64,000 nucleotides of DNA from Phytophthora colocasiae. Taxonomy: Eukaryota; Oomycota; Peronosporomycetes; Peronosporales; Peronosporaceae. The notes beneath the pieces are model-generated. The model was not told where the DNA came from, ran no database searches, and saw only the letters and a list, made by a program, of their open reading frames with translations. The translations under genes were made by a program, and so were the position numbers. Shown here piece by piece: positions 32,620 to 44,140 of the stretch (positions are counted from its first letter, which is position 1; each line of letters starts with the position of its first letter). The stretch lies in the NCBI GenBank assembly GCA_018806915.1, contig JAGKQI010000022.1:434001-498000 (forward strand), written 5' to 3'.

Positions 32620-33973
32620 TGGCCTGGGTGCGATCTGTTTCCTCCGCATCCGGCCCAGTCGGGATCACGGGTTCAGGACCCAGATCGAAGGGGTCTGGGC
32701 CTTCCTCGTGCTTCTCCTCGGACTCGGTCGCCTGGGCCTGGCCACCAGGTTGGTCTCCAGCGGGAACGTCAGGTGTGGCCGCATCATGATCGGTCGGGGG
32801 AGGCTCCGTCCGCGAAGCCTTGTGCGGGGGCGATGTAGCGGGAGATGGGGGCGGACTGAGAGCGCGTTTGACCCCCCCCCCGTTCGTCTTGAGCGGCGCG
32901 GAGCCGAGAAACCATTTCGGTCAGGACGTTGGTAGTCGCCCATACGTTATCTTCAGCCTGATCGTAGTTCTCCTGCAATGCTTGAAGACTCGCTTCTAAC
33001 TCCACTTCGGCATGGGTACCGATCAGATCATCCTCTACGACAAACAGAATATGGTCAGGTGGAGGGGGATCTAGACTATATGCGTACCTAGACGAGTGGA
33101 TCGCTGTCGCTCGGTGCTGAGATCCGTTCGTGCTCTGTCGCGATCTGCGAACGCTTGGTCTCGTTCCACGAGTAGACGATCCCGCTCCGAAGTGACTCGG
33201 TTCAGTTCGGAGTTAGCGTGGACGAGTTGATCGATGATCCGGTCGCGTTCGGCAACAATGTTGGTCAGGGAAGAGGTCGCTCGGGCGAGGTCCGCCAAGG
33301 CTCGATCTCGCTCAGCCAGGGCCAATCGGGTGGGAGCCCCGGTCGAAGACGTGGGGCTGGAATCCAGTTGGAGATGTGCAAGATCAGCCGAGATCCGGTT
33401 GTAGCTGGCCTTGGCGGTGACGGAGTCTTGCTTCGCCTCAGCCAGATCGCAAGCATGGATCCGGGCTTCCGCCTGGAGATCTTGGATCTCGTTAGTGGCT
33501 TGTTCCATCTCGTCAGTCAAACGATCCCGGTCCTCTGTAGCTCGATCTAGGTCTGCCTGGGCAGAGTGGAGACGCCGCGCGAACTCGTCGCGTTCCGATC
33601 GGAGCTGGTGAACCTGCACGCGCAATCCATCGAGATCAGAGGCTTCCTCCGCGAGGGCTGCGATCTCGTGCTCCAGGCGTGCGATCTCGTCCTGTTGATC
33701 CGCCCGGAACCGCTCCATGGCGTCAACATGAGCCCGAAGCTCCACGACGTCACGACTCAACTGATCACGTTCATGGACCAGGCGATCCCGCCCTGGGTCG
33801 CCCGGCAAGGGCCCGGTCTCGTCGGATGGAAGCGGGCGCGCGGGGTCTGGAGCCGGACCCGACGAACGTCGCGAGATGTCGGAGTGCGGAGATGGCGGAC
33901 CGTCAGGAGATCTTGGGGAGTCGGGAGGTGTGGGCAGATAATCGCTCCCAGGATCACTTCCTTGTTGACTCAT
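32620..33973 (-). pseudogene. GypC antisense gene, proximal (N-terminal) half
   Basis: ATG at 33973 (MSQQGSDPGSDYLPTPPDSP) is the likely start, although the frame is open back to 34189. N-terminus is Ser/Pro-rich and disordered. Residues about 65-290 form a long charged coiled coil (VHERDQLSRDVVELRAHVDA, RLEHEIAALAEEASDL, RDRIIDQLVHANSEL). A 1-nt break near 33080 shifts frame; the coil continues (MELEASLQALQENY) to a run of ten C (32872-32881), where a second shift leads to Pro/Glu-rich sequence reaching the OUTER junction. Removing one base from that run restores phase, so the break may be a homopolymer error. Convergent to GypC pol. Not recognised; whole product about 875 residues with 16108-17388. 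Confidence 0.65.
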
Positions 33974-34805
33974 GGAAGCCGGAGAAAGTCGGGTGATGGT
34001 GGTCGAGGTGCTGTTGAGGTAACTTGTGTCTTGGACAGAAGATTGGAGAATGAGACCTGAAGTGGACCGAGACGGACCAACTTGCAGCCTGAGGGCGGAT
34101 GTGGTGAAGCGCGAATAAGAAATCCGAGAAAAGGCAACGTCAGGCCCAGAGAGAGTCGGATCAAGCGACAGGGGCCTCTGGCGTAGCAAGATACCGGTTG
34201 ATGACCCCAGATTGTGCGAACGACGGCTGACGAATGGACCCGGATCGGTAATCGCCTTGATCTCTCCGCAAGTGGATGATGGATGGCGTCTTGATCGAGT
34301 GAGACTAAGCGATCAGAGAGTCCCGCCGTAAGGTCTCACGTAGTGGCTCAGCACCAGGGAGACGGAGACCAAAGCAGCGGCAGATCGGGACAGGCACGAT
34401 CTGCTGTGGATCGACGACGACCTGATCATGAGGTGCCGCCGAAGGGGGCCGATATCCAACGAACAGTGGGAATTGCACAAGATCAGCGACGTTACATGCT
34501 GTGTTAAGCCGAAGGAGATTCAAGAAGTGCCCGAGGAGGCGGCCATGCAGGGATCATCCCGAGGGGAGATTTCTAGTCCGAACAATGGCAGCGGCATCGG
34601 TCGCACGGGAAGCGACGTTCGAGTTCAAGGAGATCACGATCTAGGATATTGACAACACGAGGCTACGAGATCAAGTAAGAAGATTGCCGATCAAGATCAT
34701 TGTTCGCGACTACTGTTCAAGATGGCTGACCGTAGACCGACAGATCGCGATCAAGGGTTAGGTGAGATCGAGATCGAAGTTCGGAAGAGCAGCTGTGTGG
34801 CCGGA
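33974..34805. other. Spacer between GypC antisense gene and LTR
   Basis: About 830 bp. No convincing coding frame on either strand apart from the N-terminal extension to 34189. This is the expected place for an antisense promoter; I see no clear core element. Confidence 0.4.
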
Positions 34806-35159
34806 TGTTAGGTGATCGTGGGATAGCAGATGAGGATGGGACTAGTAGACATAGGAATAAGCATAAACAGAATCGAATTTGCTCTGGACCTCACAAGTGC
34901 CTTCATCCAAGACTGGAACCGGGAATTACTTTGGCCCACCAGCATCAAGAAGGTAAGGAGAAGAGATCTAGCATAGAGGTTAATTCTGGATAATACATTG
35001 GCCAGTTTTACCCTGTCTAGTGATCTATCCTTTACGTGCGAACTACGGATCGGAAGGAATTGGCTGCTTGGCCTGACGATCTCGTCGACTCTCAACCCAT
35101 CAAGACCCCCGCTATAGGAAGCGGCAAGCATCGTAAAGGAAGGGATCAGATCCCCAACA
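34806..35159 (+). repeat. GypC LTR (putative)
   Basis: 354 bp from TGTTAGGTGATCG to CCCCAACA, with TGTT...AACA inverted ends, right after the antisense gene. No second full copy is in the window, so the borders are inferred from the ends and from a TGGACC priming-like site just after it (35161). A diverged relative of its 3' end occurs near 47545-47645. Confidence 0.45.
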
Positions 35160-35491
35160 TTGGACCTTTGGAAGACCTGGATCGAAGACCAGGCGGCCGG
35201 ATCAAGGCTCGAGAACTCGCCTGTGACCCGGATCAACCCCTCCGAGGTAGAGTGAAGTATTCCCACGCTATCTCACACCCCTGCGTCACCCAAGACATTC
35301 TTCTCGTCCCAAACACCTTCAGAAGTCACCTGGAAGAGCGTAACCCGCCTACCGACGGGTACACAAGGTGAACACTACACGCAGCAAGATCACGGATCAT
35401 CGGGGGACCCCTCCGTTAGTCGGTGTCTTGGCGCAAGTGGCGATCGCGATCGGCCTCAACCAGATTTTGGCCAGATCCGCTCTACCACACA
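35160..35491 (+). other. GypC leader fragment
   Basis: Sequence next to the GypC LTR; the reverse complement of this block recurs at 47800-48137 with about 80% identity by eye. It includes GGTAGGCGGGTTACGCTCTT (as rc). No coding frame. Cut abruptly at 35491 by GypA integrase sequence with a 2-nt GG overlap. Confidence 0.5.
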
Positions 35492-35816
35492 GGCGTTGTG
35501 GTCTTTGTTGACCGTCTGAGCAAGATGGCTCATCTAGCGGCTGTGCCGGACACCGTCGATGGCACTGGTACAGCGACGTTCTTTATCGATCGTGTCTTCC
35601 GCCAGCATGGGCTGCCAGAGACCATTGTCTCGGATCGAGACCCCCGTTTCACGGGTCACTTCTGGACGTCCGTCTTCAAAGTGCTTGGCACTCGACTGGA
35701 CATGTCCACGGCGGATCATCCGCAGACCGACGGTCAGACTGAACGCGTGAACCGCGTCCTGGAGGACATCCTCCGCAGCGTATGCGCTGAAACGCCGAAG
35801 CGTTGGAGCGCTATGG
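35492..35816 (+). pseudogene. GypA integrase core fragment
   Basis: Open piece of integrase: VVVFVDRLSKMAHLAAVPDT, second Asp in SDRDPRF, Glu in GQTERVNR, ending at PKRWSAM. It is followed at 35818 by sequence that lies upstream of RT in intact elements, so the order is permuted relative to pol. Confidence 0.8.
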
Positions 35817-35817
35817 A

Positions 35818-37980
35818 CGGCGTTGAACGCCAGGAGTGAATCGGAGATCCTCAAGAATCCCTCGGATCCCTTCTACTCCTTGCTGAAGGAATATAGAGAC
35901 GTTGTCTCGAAGGAACCACCGGGTGGCCTGCCTCCTGACCGAGGCGTTCGTCACGAGATCGACTTAGTTCCCGGAACTAAATACTGCGTGACCCGGCAGT
36001 GGCCTCTTCCTAAAGAGCAATGCGACGTCATTGACGCCTTCTTCCGTGCGAAGCACGCGGCGGGTCTCGTGCGTGAGAGCAAGTCTCCGCACTCCGCGCC
36101 AACGTTCTGTGTCAGAAAGCCGAATGGCAAGTGGCGTATCGTTCACGCTTTTAACAAGCTCAACGCTGCCACGATTCCGGCGCAGACGCCGATTCCTAGG
36201 AAGGATGTTCTTCAGAACAACATGGTGGGTTGCACCATGTATAGTGCGCTCGACTTAGTCGATGGCTACTATCAGCGATATTCCGCTTACAGCGGTGAGC
36301 ACCCCGAGCGGTATGCTCTGGGAGTGGCTCGTCACGCCCCAAGGGCTGTCGAACGCGCCTGCAACGTTCAATCGTCTAGTGACGCAGTTGTTCAGGCCCC
36401 TACGGGCATTCGCACAGACGTACTTTGACGACGTGTTCGTCCACAGCCAGGCCGAACACGGCAAGACTGATGTCGAGGTACACGTGGAACACGTGAGAGC
36501 AGTGCTCGAGTGCATGCGCACCAACAAGTTGTACGCCAACGCGGACAAGTGCGTCTTTAGCGCGGAAGAAATCCCTTTCCTAGGGTGCTTCATTGGGAAG
36601 CATGGCCTTCGTGCTGATCCAGCAAAGGTCAAGGCCATTGTGGACTGGCCGGTTCCCTTGAACCAGAAGGACTTGCGTAAGTGGCTGGGCTTGGCCAACT
36701 ACTTGCACAAGTACAGCGAGAACTACGCTGAGTTGGCTCGGCCACTGACGGATCTCCTTAAGAAGGATGCCGAATGGGTATGGCGTGCTGAGCACGAGAG
36801 TGCGTTCACTCGTATCAAGGATAGCCTGCTTCAGGCACCGATACTGGCGTTGCCAGACCCCGATCGTCCGTTCATCGTCGTCTGTGACGCCTCGGACTTT
36901 GCCATCGGCAGTGCTTTGCTACAAGCGGACGCCGACGGGCGCGAACGCGTCATTGCGTTTGAGTCTCGGCAGCTCAAGGCTGCTGAGAAGAACTATCCAG
37001 TTCATGACAAGGAGCTACTTGCGATGAAGTACGCTCTCGTCAAATTCAGGGTTCACCTGCTCGGCTCCAAGCCGTTTGTGATCTACACGGATCATGCGTC
37101 ACTACGCACAGCGACACAGTCGCCTCACCTCTCGCAGAGGATGGCCCGATGGCTCTCCTTCTTTGCGGAGTATAACTTCGAGGTGAAGTACAAGCCTGGC
37201 AGGCAGAACGTCCTTGCTGACGCGTTATCACGTCGCCCGGACTATGAGTTATCTCATGTCACCTCGGTGACATCGTCCGTGACGGACATGGTTCGAGCAT
37301 CGTACGCTCAGGACGACTCTTGTGTCGCGCTGCTTCAAGCTCTAGGGAGCGATGAGTTTAAGGACTCGAAGGTGACTCTGTCACGACGCCTAAAGGCGAG
37401 ACTCCAACGCTATAGCCTGGAAGGCGGTCTGCTGTACTACAGCACGGGTCAGGATGACCCACCACGTATGGTGGTTCCTCACGATGAGGACCTGAAGTAT
37501 CGCATCCTCTATGAGGCCCACGACACGCCAACAAGCGGCCACCTCGGTCGCGAGAAGACCTACGGCTCGGTGAGCTCCATGTACCGGTGGCCGAAGATGT
37601 ACAAGTGGGTCAGCACATATGTGCACACGTGCGAGACGTGTCAGCGGGTTAAACCCTCGCCGCATGCGGCAGCGCCTTGGGCGAGCTTGCCTGTACCCTC
37701 TGGGTGTTGGTAGTCCATGAGTATGGACTTCGTGTTTGGTCTGCCGAAGGATACGGCAGGCAACACGGGCGTTGTGGTCTTTGTTGACCGTCTGAGCAAG
37801 ATGGCTCATCTAGCGGCTGTGCCGGACACCGTCGATGGCGCTGGTACAGCGACGATCTTTATCGATCGGGTCTTCCGCCAGCATGGGCTGCCAGAGACCA
37901 TTGTCTCGGATCGAGACCCCCGTTTCACGGGTCACTTCTGGACGTCCGTCTTCAAAGTACTGGGCACTCGACTGGACATG
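35818..37980 (+). pseudogene. pol: A2 Pol fragment: RT, RNase H, integrase N-part (H-left)
   Basis: Plus-strand pol from just before RT (SEILKNPSDPFYSLLKEY) to the integrase core, ending at LGTRLDM where the 37981 element inserted. A 17-nt deletion near 36275 shifts frame in RT; YFDD follows intact (36421). RNase H and the HHCC finger are open. TAG at 37711-37713 replaces CAG before SMDFVFGL, as in OUTER and the 37981 element. Its downstream half is not adjacent but inverted at 49261-50486 (see findings). Confidence 0.88.
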
Positions 37981-38401
37981 TGCAGCGGGGCTGCGTAGGT
38001 GTGCACGACACAGCGGAAGTTTAGTTGACTCGTAGAGTCCTGCTTGCAAGGCACTAGCCTTCGGTTCTATACAAGAACCAAGTAGTCCACTAAATACGGG
38101 ACTCACAGAGTCAGTGTCCCTATAACAAAGGACTAACACTAACTATGTAAAATGCAAACTGATTTTTATTGACTTTATTGCCCTAATCCTAAATGTAACG
38201 GATTTAGTATCTAACATACTAAATCCTAATCAAAATGCAACGTGAGGCTCTGAGGCCATCTACGTATCTACTCGTGTGTGCCACACCATTATGTACCCAC
38301 ATAAATGTATCATGAGTGTCACACACTATTATGTACCCACATAAATGTATCCATGAGTGTCACACACCAACGAGAAACATTCGTGTAACATCCCCGTTAC
38401 A
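37981..38401 (-). repeat. CHI1 3' LTR
   Basis: 421-bp A2 LTR with the variant CCATGAGTGTCACACACC near its U3 end, shared with the LTR at 48140-48349. Confidence 0.9.
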
Positions 38402-39312
38402 CTCTCCCCCACCAAGATTCCGGATATCGTATCCGGAAAGTGTAATCACACGACGCGATTATCGGCCGATGGCCACGGCACCTTGCCTTGCGCGGACGGC
38501 GCTGTCTCTCGTGCGTGTTACACGCCTCCGTACGCGATGCCACTTGGTACACACTTGGGCCCAATGCTTACCAAGCATAGGAGCCTACTGGCTCCAGTCA
38601 AGGGACTCTACGGGCGTGGGGAGAAGGCCACAAGTGGCGTATCGACGATATCACTGGATTAATGATCCATAGGGCAAGCCTTCCAGGCTGCCAACGGTTC
38701 CACGAACCACACAGCAGTGGGGCCCACTCGCTTCACAGTTAATGTGACCCTCGGATGAGCACTGTGTGCAGGGCTTGATGCCCAAGTTGTCCTTGAAGCA
38801 GGCGCAAGCGCCACTATGTGTCACGGACACTGTGTCTTGTGAATACACGTGCTCAGCACAGTCGTAGACACGACAACGAGCACCAGACAGCTAAGCTGTC
38901 GCTCAGGAGGAGCTTACCTACCTCCTACTGCTATGCAGCATGCGGGGTCCAATGCATTGGCATCCCAGGCATCCACAGTGCCTCATGACATAGTCATACC
39001 CATTGAACGCTTCTAGCGTCAGGTGATCGGATAGAATCCGTTTCCATCACCACTTGTCGCTTAGACAGAACGTCATTAAGACGGTTGTTCATCACGAACC
39101 ATCTTCGCTTCATGATCGCGAAGCTCCGGGCCATAGGCCAGTGTTGTTAAAGGGTCATAGACCCTTGAAACACGCGCGCGAGGCGCATGTAGCTCTACTG
39201 CACTTGCGGTTTGAGCATTCGATACCACGTCGACGGCACCGACGTGCTCGCTGCAAGTATTGCAGCTACGGGTCAGAGCCTGAGCTCAGCAACGACCCTG
39301 TGGACCCCCACC
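38402..39312. other. A2 3' region of CHI1
   Basis: 911 bp between polypurine tract (CTCTCCCCCACCAAG on plus) and pol stop. No sense coding frame. Palindrome TTCCGGATATCGTATCCGGAA beside the tract. Variants here (CTACGGGCGTGGGGAGAAGG, GGATTAATGATCC) match 48350-49260 and differ from OUTER and INNER. Confidence 0.6.
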
Positions 39313-39713
39313 TTAGTGGGAGGTGCTTGGCACCCGGCGACTCCGTCGCACCCCCATCGGGCGGTCTGACACCGGGTGTGCCCGATCATACGCGTCAACG
39401 ACGTCGGGGCAATCCTGCCATAGTGGCACCTCAAACTCCCACGAGTTCTGTGAGTGAGGGTAACCTCGCCACTTCACCAGATACTGGTTGTGACCTCGGC
39501 GACGACGCCGCGCCATCAGGCGATCCACGTGATAGTGAAGCTCACCTTGCTCATCGAGCAGAGCAGGAGGAGGACGAGCGGTCGATGGGTTCTCGAGCTG
39601 CGAGTGTAGACGCGCTGCATTGCTTGCAGACCCGCGTGGGCTCGGTGAAGGAGCACGACCACCACGTCGGTCATCCGACCCATCGCTTAGCGACTGGTAT
39701 CGAGGAGACCTAG
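39054..39713 (+). CDS. Possible antisense ORF of A2, overlapping pol end
   Basis: 219-codon frame opposite to pol, starting in the 3' region and crossing the chromodomain codons. Related frames persist at 18460, 20154 and 49089. The overlapped part resembles the third frame of the A1 antisense gene (QTPTS...ATSPDTG...DAAPSG), but that similarity is forced by the conserved chromodomain on the other strand. It lacks the LSV and EEGEV motifs and shows no clear fold. It could be a relic of the antisense gene or a chance frame. Confidence 0.25.
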   Translation: MSLRQNVIKTVVHHEPSSLHDREAPGHRPVLLKGHRPLKHAREAHVALLHLRFEHSIPRRRHRRARCKYCSYGSEPELSNDPVDPHLSGRCLAPGDSVAPPSGGLTPGVPDHTRQRRRGNPAIVAPQTPTSSVSEGNLATSPDTGCDLGDDAAPSGDPRDSEAHLAHRAEQEEDERSMGSRAASVDALHCLQTRVGSVKEHDHHVGHPTHRLATGIEET

Positions 39714-42700
39714 AGTCGCGGGGACCGGTCTGAGTCGCCTCTGGTGCTGCATCAGCGGGTCTATGACCTCGAGCATCACGTTGCTCCGGATCGACAATAC
39801 TTGTTGGTTCAGATGCAACCACCTGTGGCTTTGCCACCTGCTGCCGTGCAGCCTTCGTCCGACCCGGCGCCAGCGCCTCAGAACTCACAAGAGCAGGGTC
39901 CCGATATGGCTTAAGCAAGCCCACGTAGAACACAGGATGTGTTCGCATACGCTTTGGCAAGTCAAGCGTGTATGCCAGGCCCTTCTTGGCCACGACCGTG
40001 AACGGTCCAATGAAGCGCGGCCGCAACTTCGTCTTGAAGACGGCTGACACTGCGTGTGTAGGCAGGTTCTTAGCGTTTAATAAAACGTGGTCACCGACCT
40101 TGAACTCCCACATGTTGCTTCTGCCTTTGGCATCAGCTTGTTCCTTTTGAACATCTTGGCTTTCAGCCATTGCGTCACGCACACGGCGTAAGACGCTAAG
40201 CCTCATCGAGAGGAAGTCATCGACTTGCTTGCGAACAGCAAGGGGGCTGACATCAGCAAGCTCGGAGTCGAGCGACGGCACAGCCTCTCCACCACCAAGC
40301 CCAAGGTTACCGCGTGGCGGTGAGCCAGGACGCGCGGATGCGCAAGGCCGTTCACGTAGAACGGGTGAAGCCTGTCGAGGCATGCACCGCGTTGTTCATT
40401 GAGAACTCAACGAGAGGGAGCATAGCGCTCCAACGCTTCGGCGTTTCAGCGCATACGCTGCGGAGGATGTCCTCCAGGACGCGGTTCACGCGTTCAGTCT
40501 GACCGTCGGTCTGCGGATGATCCGCCGTGGACATGTCCAGTCGAGTGCCAAGCACTTTGAAGACGGACGTCCAGAAGTGACCCGTGAAACGGGGGTCTCG
40601 ATCCGAGACAATGGTCTCTGGCAGCCCATGCTGGCGGAAGACACGATCGATAAAGATCGTCGCTGTACCAGCGCCATCGACGGTGTCCGGCACAGCCGCT
40701 AGATGAGCCATCTTGCTCAGACGGTCAACAAAGACCACAACGCCCGTGTTGCCTGCCGTATCCTTCGGCAGACCAAACACGAAGTCCATACTCATGGACT
40801 ACCAACACCCAGAGGGTACAGGCAAGCTCGCCCAAGGCGCTGCCGCATGCGGCGAGGGTTTAACCCGCTGACACGTCTCGCACGTGTGCACATATGTGCT
40901 GACCCACTTGTACATCTTCGGCCACCGGTACATGGAGCTCACCGAGCCGTAGGTCTTCTCGCGACCGAGGTGGCCGCTTGTTGGCGTGTCGTGGGCCTCA
41001 TAGAGGATGCGATACTTCAGGTCCTCATCGTGAGGAACCACCATACGTGGTGGGTCATCCTGACCCGTGCTGTAGTACAGCAGACCGCCTTCCAGGCTAT
41101 AGCGTTGGAGTCTCGCCTTTAGGCGTCGTGACAGAGTCACCTTTGAGTCCTTAAACTCATCGCTCCCTAGAGCTTGAAGCAGCGCGACACAAGAGTCGTC
41201 CTGAGCGTACGCTGCTCGAACCATGTCCGTCACGGACGACGTCACCGAGGTGACATGAGATAACTCATAGTCCGGGCGACGTGATAACGCGTCAGCGAGG
41301 ACGTTCTGCCTTCCAGGCTTGTACTTCACCTCGAAGTTATACTCCGCAAAGAAGGAGAGCCATCGGGCCATCCTCTGCGAGAGGTGAGGCGACTGCGTCG
41401 CTGTGCGTAGTGACGCATGATCCGTGTAGATCACAAACGGCTTGGAGCCGAGCAGGTGAACCCTGAATTTGACGAGAGCGTACTTCATCGCAAGTAGCTC
41501 CTTGTCATGAACTGGATAGTTCTTCTCAGCAGCCTTGAGCTGCCGAGACTCAAACGCAATGACGCGTTCGCGCCCGTCGGCGTCCGCTTGTAGCAAAGCA
41601 CTGCCGATGGCAAAGTCCGAGGCGTCACAGACGACGATGAACGGACGATCGGGGTCTGGCAACGCCAGTATCGGTGCCTGAAGCAGGCTATCCTTGATAC
41701 GAGTGAACGCACTCTCGTGCTCAGCACGCCATACCCATTCGGCATCCTTCTTAAGGAGATCCGTCAGTGGCCGAGCCAACTCAGCGTAGTTCTCGCTGTA
41801 CTTGTGCAAGTAGTTGGCCAAGCCCAGCCACTTACGCAAGTCCTTCTGGTTCAAGGGAACCGGCCAGTCCACAATGGCCTTGACTTTTGCTGGATCAGCA
41901 CGAAGGCCATGCTTCCCAATGAAGCACCCTAGGAAAGGGATTTCTTCCGCGCCAAAGACGCACTTGTCCGCGTTGGCGTACAACTTGTTGGTGCGCATGC
42001 ACTCGAGCACTGCTCTCACGTGTTCCACGTGTACCTCGACATCAGTCTTCCCGTGTTCGGCCTGACTGTGGACGAACACATCGTCAAAGTACGTCTGTGC
42101 GAATGCCCGTAGGGGCCTGAACAACTGCGTCACTAGACGATTGAACGTTGCAGGCGCATTCGACAGTCCTTGGGGCATGACGAGCCACTCCCAGAGCATA
42201 CCGCTCGGGGTGCTCACCGCTGTAAGCGGAATATCACTGGCTCGCATGAGCAGCTGATAGTAGCCATCGACTAAGTCGAGCGCACTGTACATGGTGCAAC
42301 CCACCATGTTGTTCTGAAGAACATCCTTCCTAGGAATCGGCGTCTGCGCCGGAATCGTGGCAGCGTTGAGCTTGTTAAAAGCGTGAACGATACGCCACTT
42401 GCCATTCGGCTTTCTGACACAGAACGTTGGCGCGGAGTGCGGAGACTTGCTCTCGCGCACGAGACCCGCCGCGTGCTTCGCACGGAAGAAGGCGTCAATG
42501 ACGTCGCATTGCTCTTTAGGAAGAGGCCACTGCCGGGTCACGCAGGATTTAGTTCCGGGAACTAAGTCGATCTCGTGACGAACGCCTCGGTCAGGAGGCA
42601 GGCCACTCGGTGGTTCCTTTGAGACAACGTCTCCATATTCCTTCAGCAAGGAGTAGAAGGGATCCGAGGGATTCTTGAGGATCTCCGATCCACTCCTGGC

Positions 42701-44140
42701 GCTCAGCGCCTTCTTGACCTCGGCCAAGACGGACTCGTCAACGAGGGACGATGAGTTTAACTCCTCTTCAGGTCGAACGATGACCACCTCGGCAAGTTCG
42801 CCAGCCTTCAAGGCATCGCCAAAGTCGGCGAACGACATCTCTTCTAGCTCAAGGAGCTTGTCAACACTCGGCAGTCCGTCCAGCAGGACGCTGCCTTCGG
42901 CACTGCCGTCCACTCCATCAACCAGAGTGTATAGCTGCCCACAGCCCTCCCGTGCGTTGACACTTGACGTCACGGACGACTCAGACGCAGAGCGTCTCGC
43001 CCATAGGGCCTTACGACGTCGTCGCCTAGCCGACGAACGTCCACTCGACGGAGTACGTGCCGCTGCACAGGTAATGGCCTTGCCCGGCCCAGTGTCAGTG
43101 ACACTCAGTGACTGACTCGGTCTACCGCCGACGTCACTAGACGGAGTACGTGCCGCCGCACAGGTTTCGGCCCCTTCAGGCCCAGTGTCAGTGACACTCT
43201 GCGATCCACTCGGTCGACGACCGATGCCGCTCAGCGGAGTACGTGCCGCTGCACAATCAATGACCGTAACAGGTCCAGTGTCAGAGACACTCAGCGATCG
43301 ACTTGGTCCACGACCAGTATCACTCGACGGAGTACGTGCCGCCCCACAGTTCACGGCCTGGTAAGGCCCGATGCCATCGGCATCCAGTGACGGTCCATGA
43401 CCGGCGTCACTCGGCGGAGTACGTGCCGCCCCACAGGGGTTACGTGAGCTTTGCCCACACGTTGACTCACTGTCAACCAGCGCTACGCGCTCAACAGGAC
43501 TGCGGTCCTCGCACTCGGTGCTGTCCACCAACTCGGACACACCGACTTCCAGCATCATAGCCGACTCGGCTCGATGCTCGCGCCAATAGCGCTTCTGCTT
43601 CCTAGCAGAGGTGGGTTCATGACTCGCCAAAGCTCCACTAGGAGAGAAGTGCGTAGCACCTAAGGTCTTCGACCTCCAATCAATCCATGGCTCGTGGCGC
43701 TCCAGCCACGCCATGCCAAGGATGAGGTCGTACCTCGAATCCAGGTCCAGGACCAAGCAGCGTTCCACGCTATCGAAGTCCAAGAACTTCAGCCGCAGGT
43801 CCATGGGGACCTTGGCCACCGTGACACGGACGCCCGTCGCTAGACGGACTGTGACTGTGTCACCTCTTCGCGCTCGAAGCGCCTCAGCATATTGCTGACT
43901 ACCTTCAACGGTGGAGCGTCTGACGTAGTTGCCAGACGCCCCCGAATCGATCAACACGATCCACGGCTTCTCAAAGCCCTTCACGTCCACCTGGACGACC
44001 AGCAAGCCCTGCTTGCTCACACGTTCCGTGTTCAAGAGCACGGAGCTCTTCGGGGCTGAGCCCCAGTGCCTCTCACGCACTGCAGAACTCAGTTCTTCCC
44101 CAGTAGACCGCCCCGCGTCTACTGGGAGCCGGCGTTTCCC
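39313..44140 (-). pseudogene. pol: CHI1 Pol, nearly intact; TAG in integrase
   Basis: Best A2 Pol in the window. From the frameshift site (44140) it is open for about 1,110 codons: protease (LIDSGASGNYV near 43960), five-unit repeat linker (43050-43440), RT (YFDD near 42090), RNase H, integrase HHCC, stopping at TAG 40801-40799 before SMDFVFGL. An ATG three codons later restarts the frame through the integrase core (40795-40352). A frame change near 40360 leads to the integrase C-terminus, linker and chromodomain (to TAA 39315-39313). Apart from the TAG and one indel it would be full length. Confidence 0.9.
44099..44140 (-). promoter_or_regulatory. -1 frameshift signal (CHI1)
   Basis: Minus strand: GGGAAAC (44140-44134), 7-nt spacer GCCGGCT, then CCCAGTAGAC (44126-44117), loop, GTCTACTGGG (44108-44099). 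Identical in design to A1; only the spacer differs. Confidence 0.87.

Noticed and set aside
38316..38672. 118-codon plus-strand frame starting in the A2 LTR (also 17725, 19384, 48264)
   Set aside because: Crosses the LTR and polypurine tract, has no domain-like composition, and is kept only because copies are near-identical.
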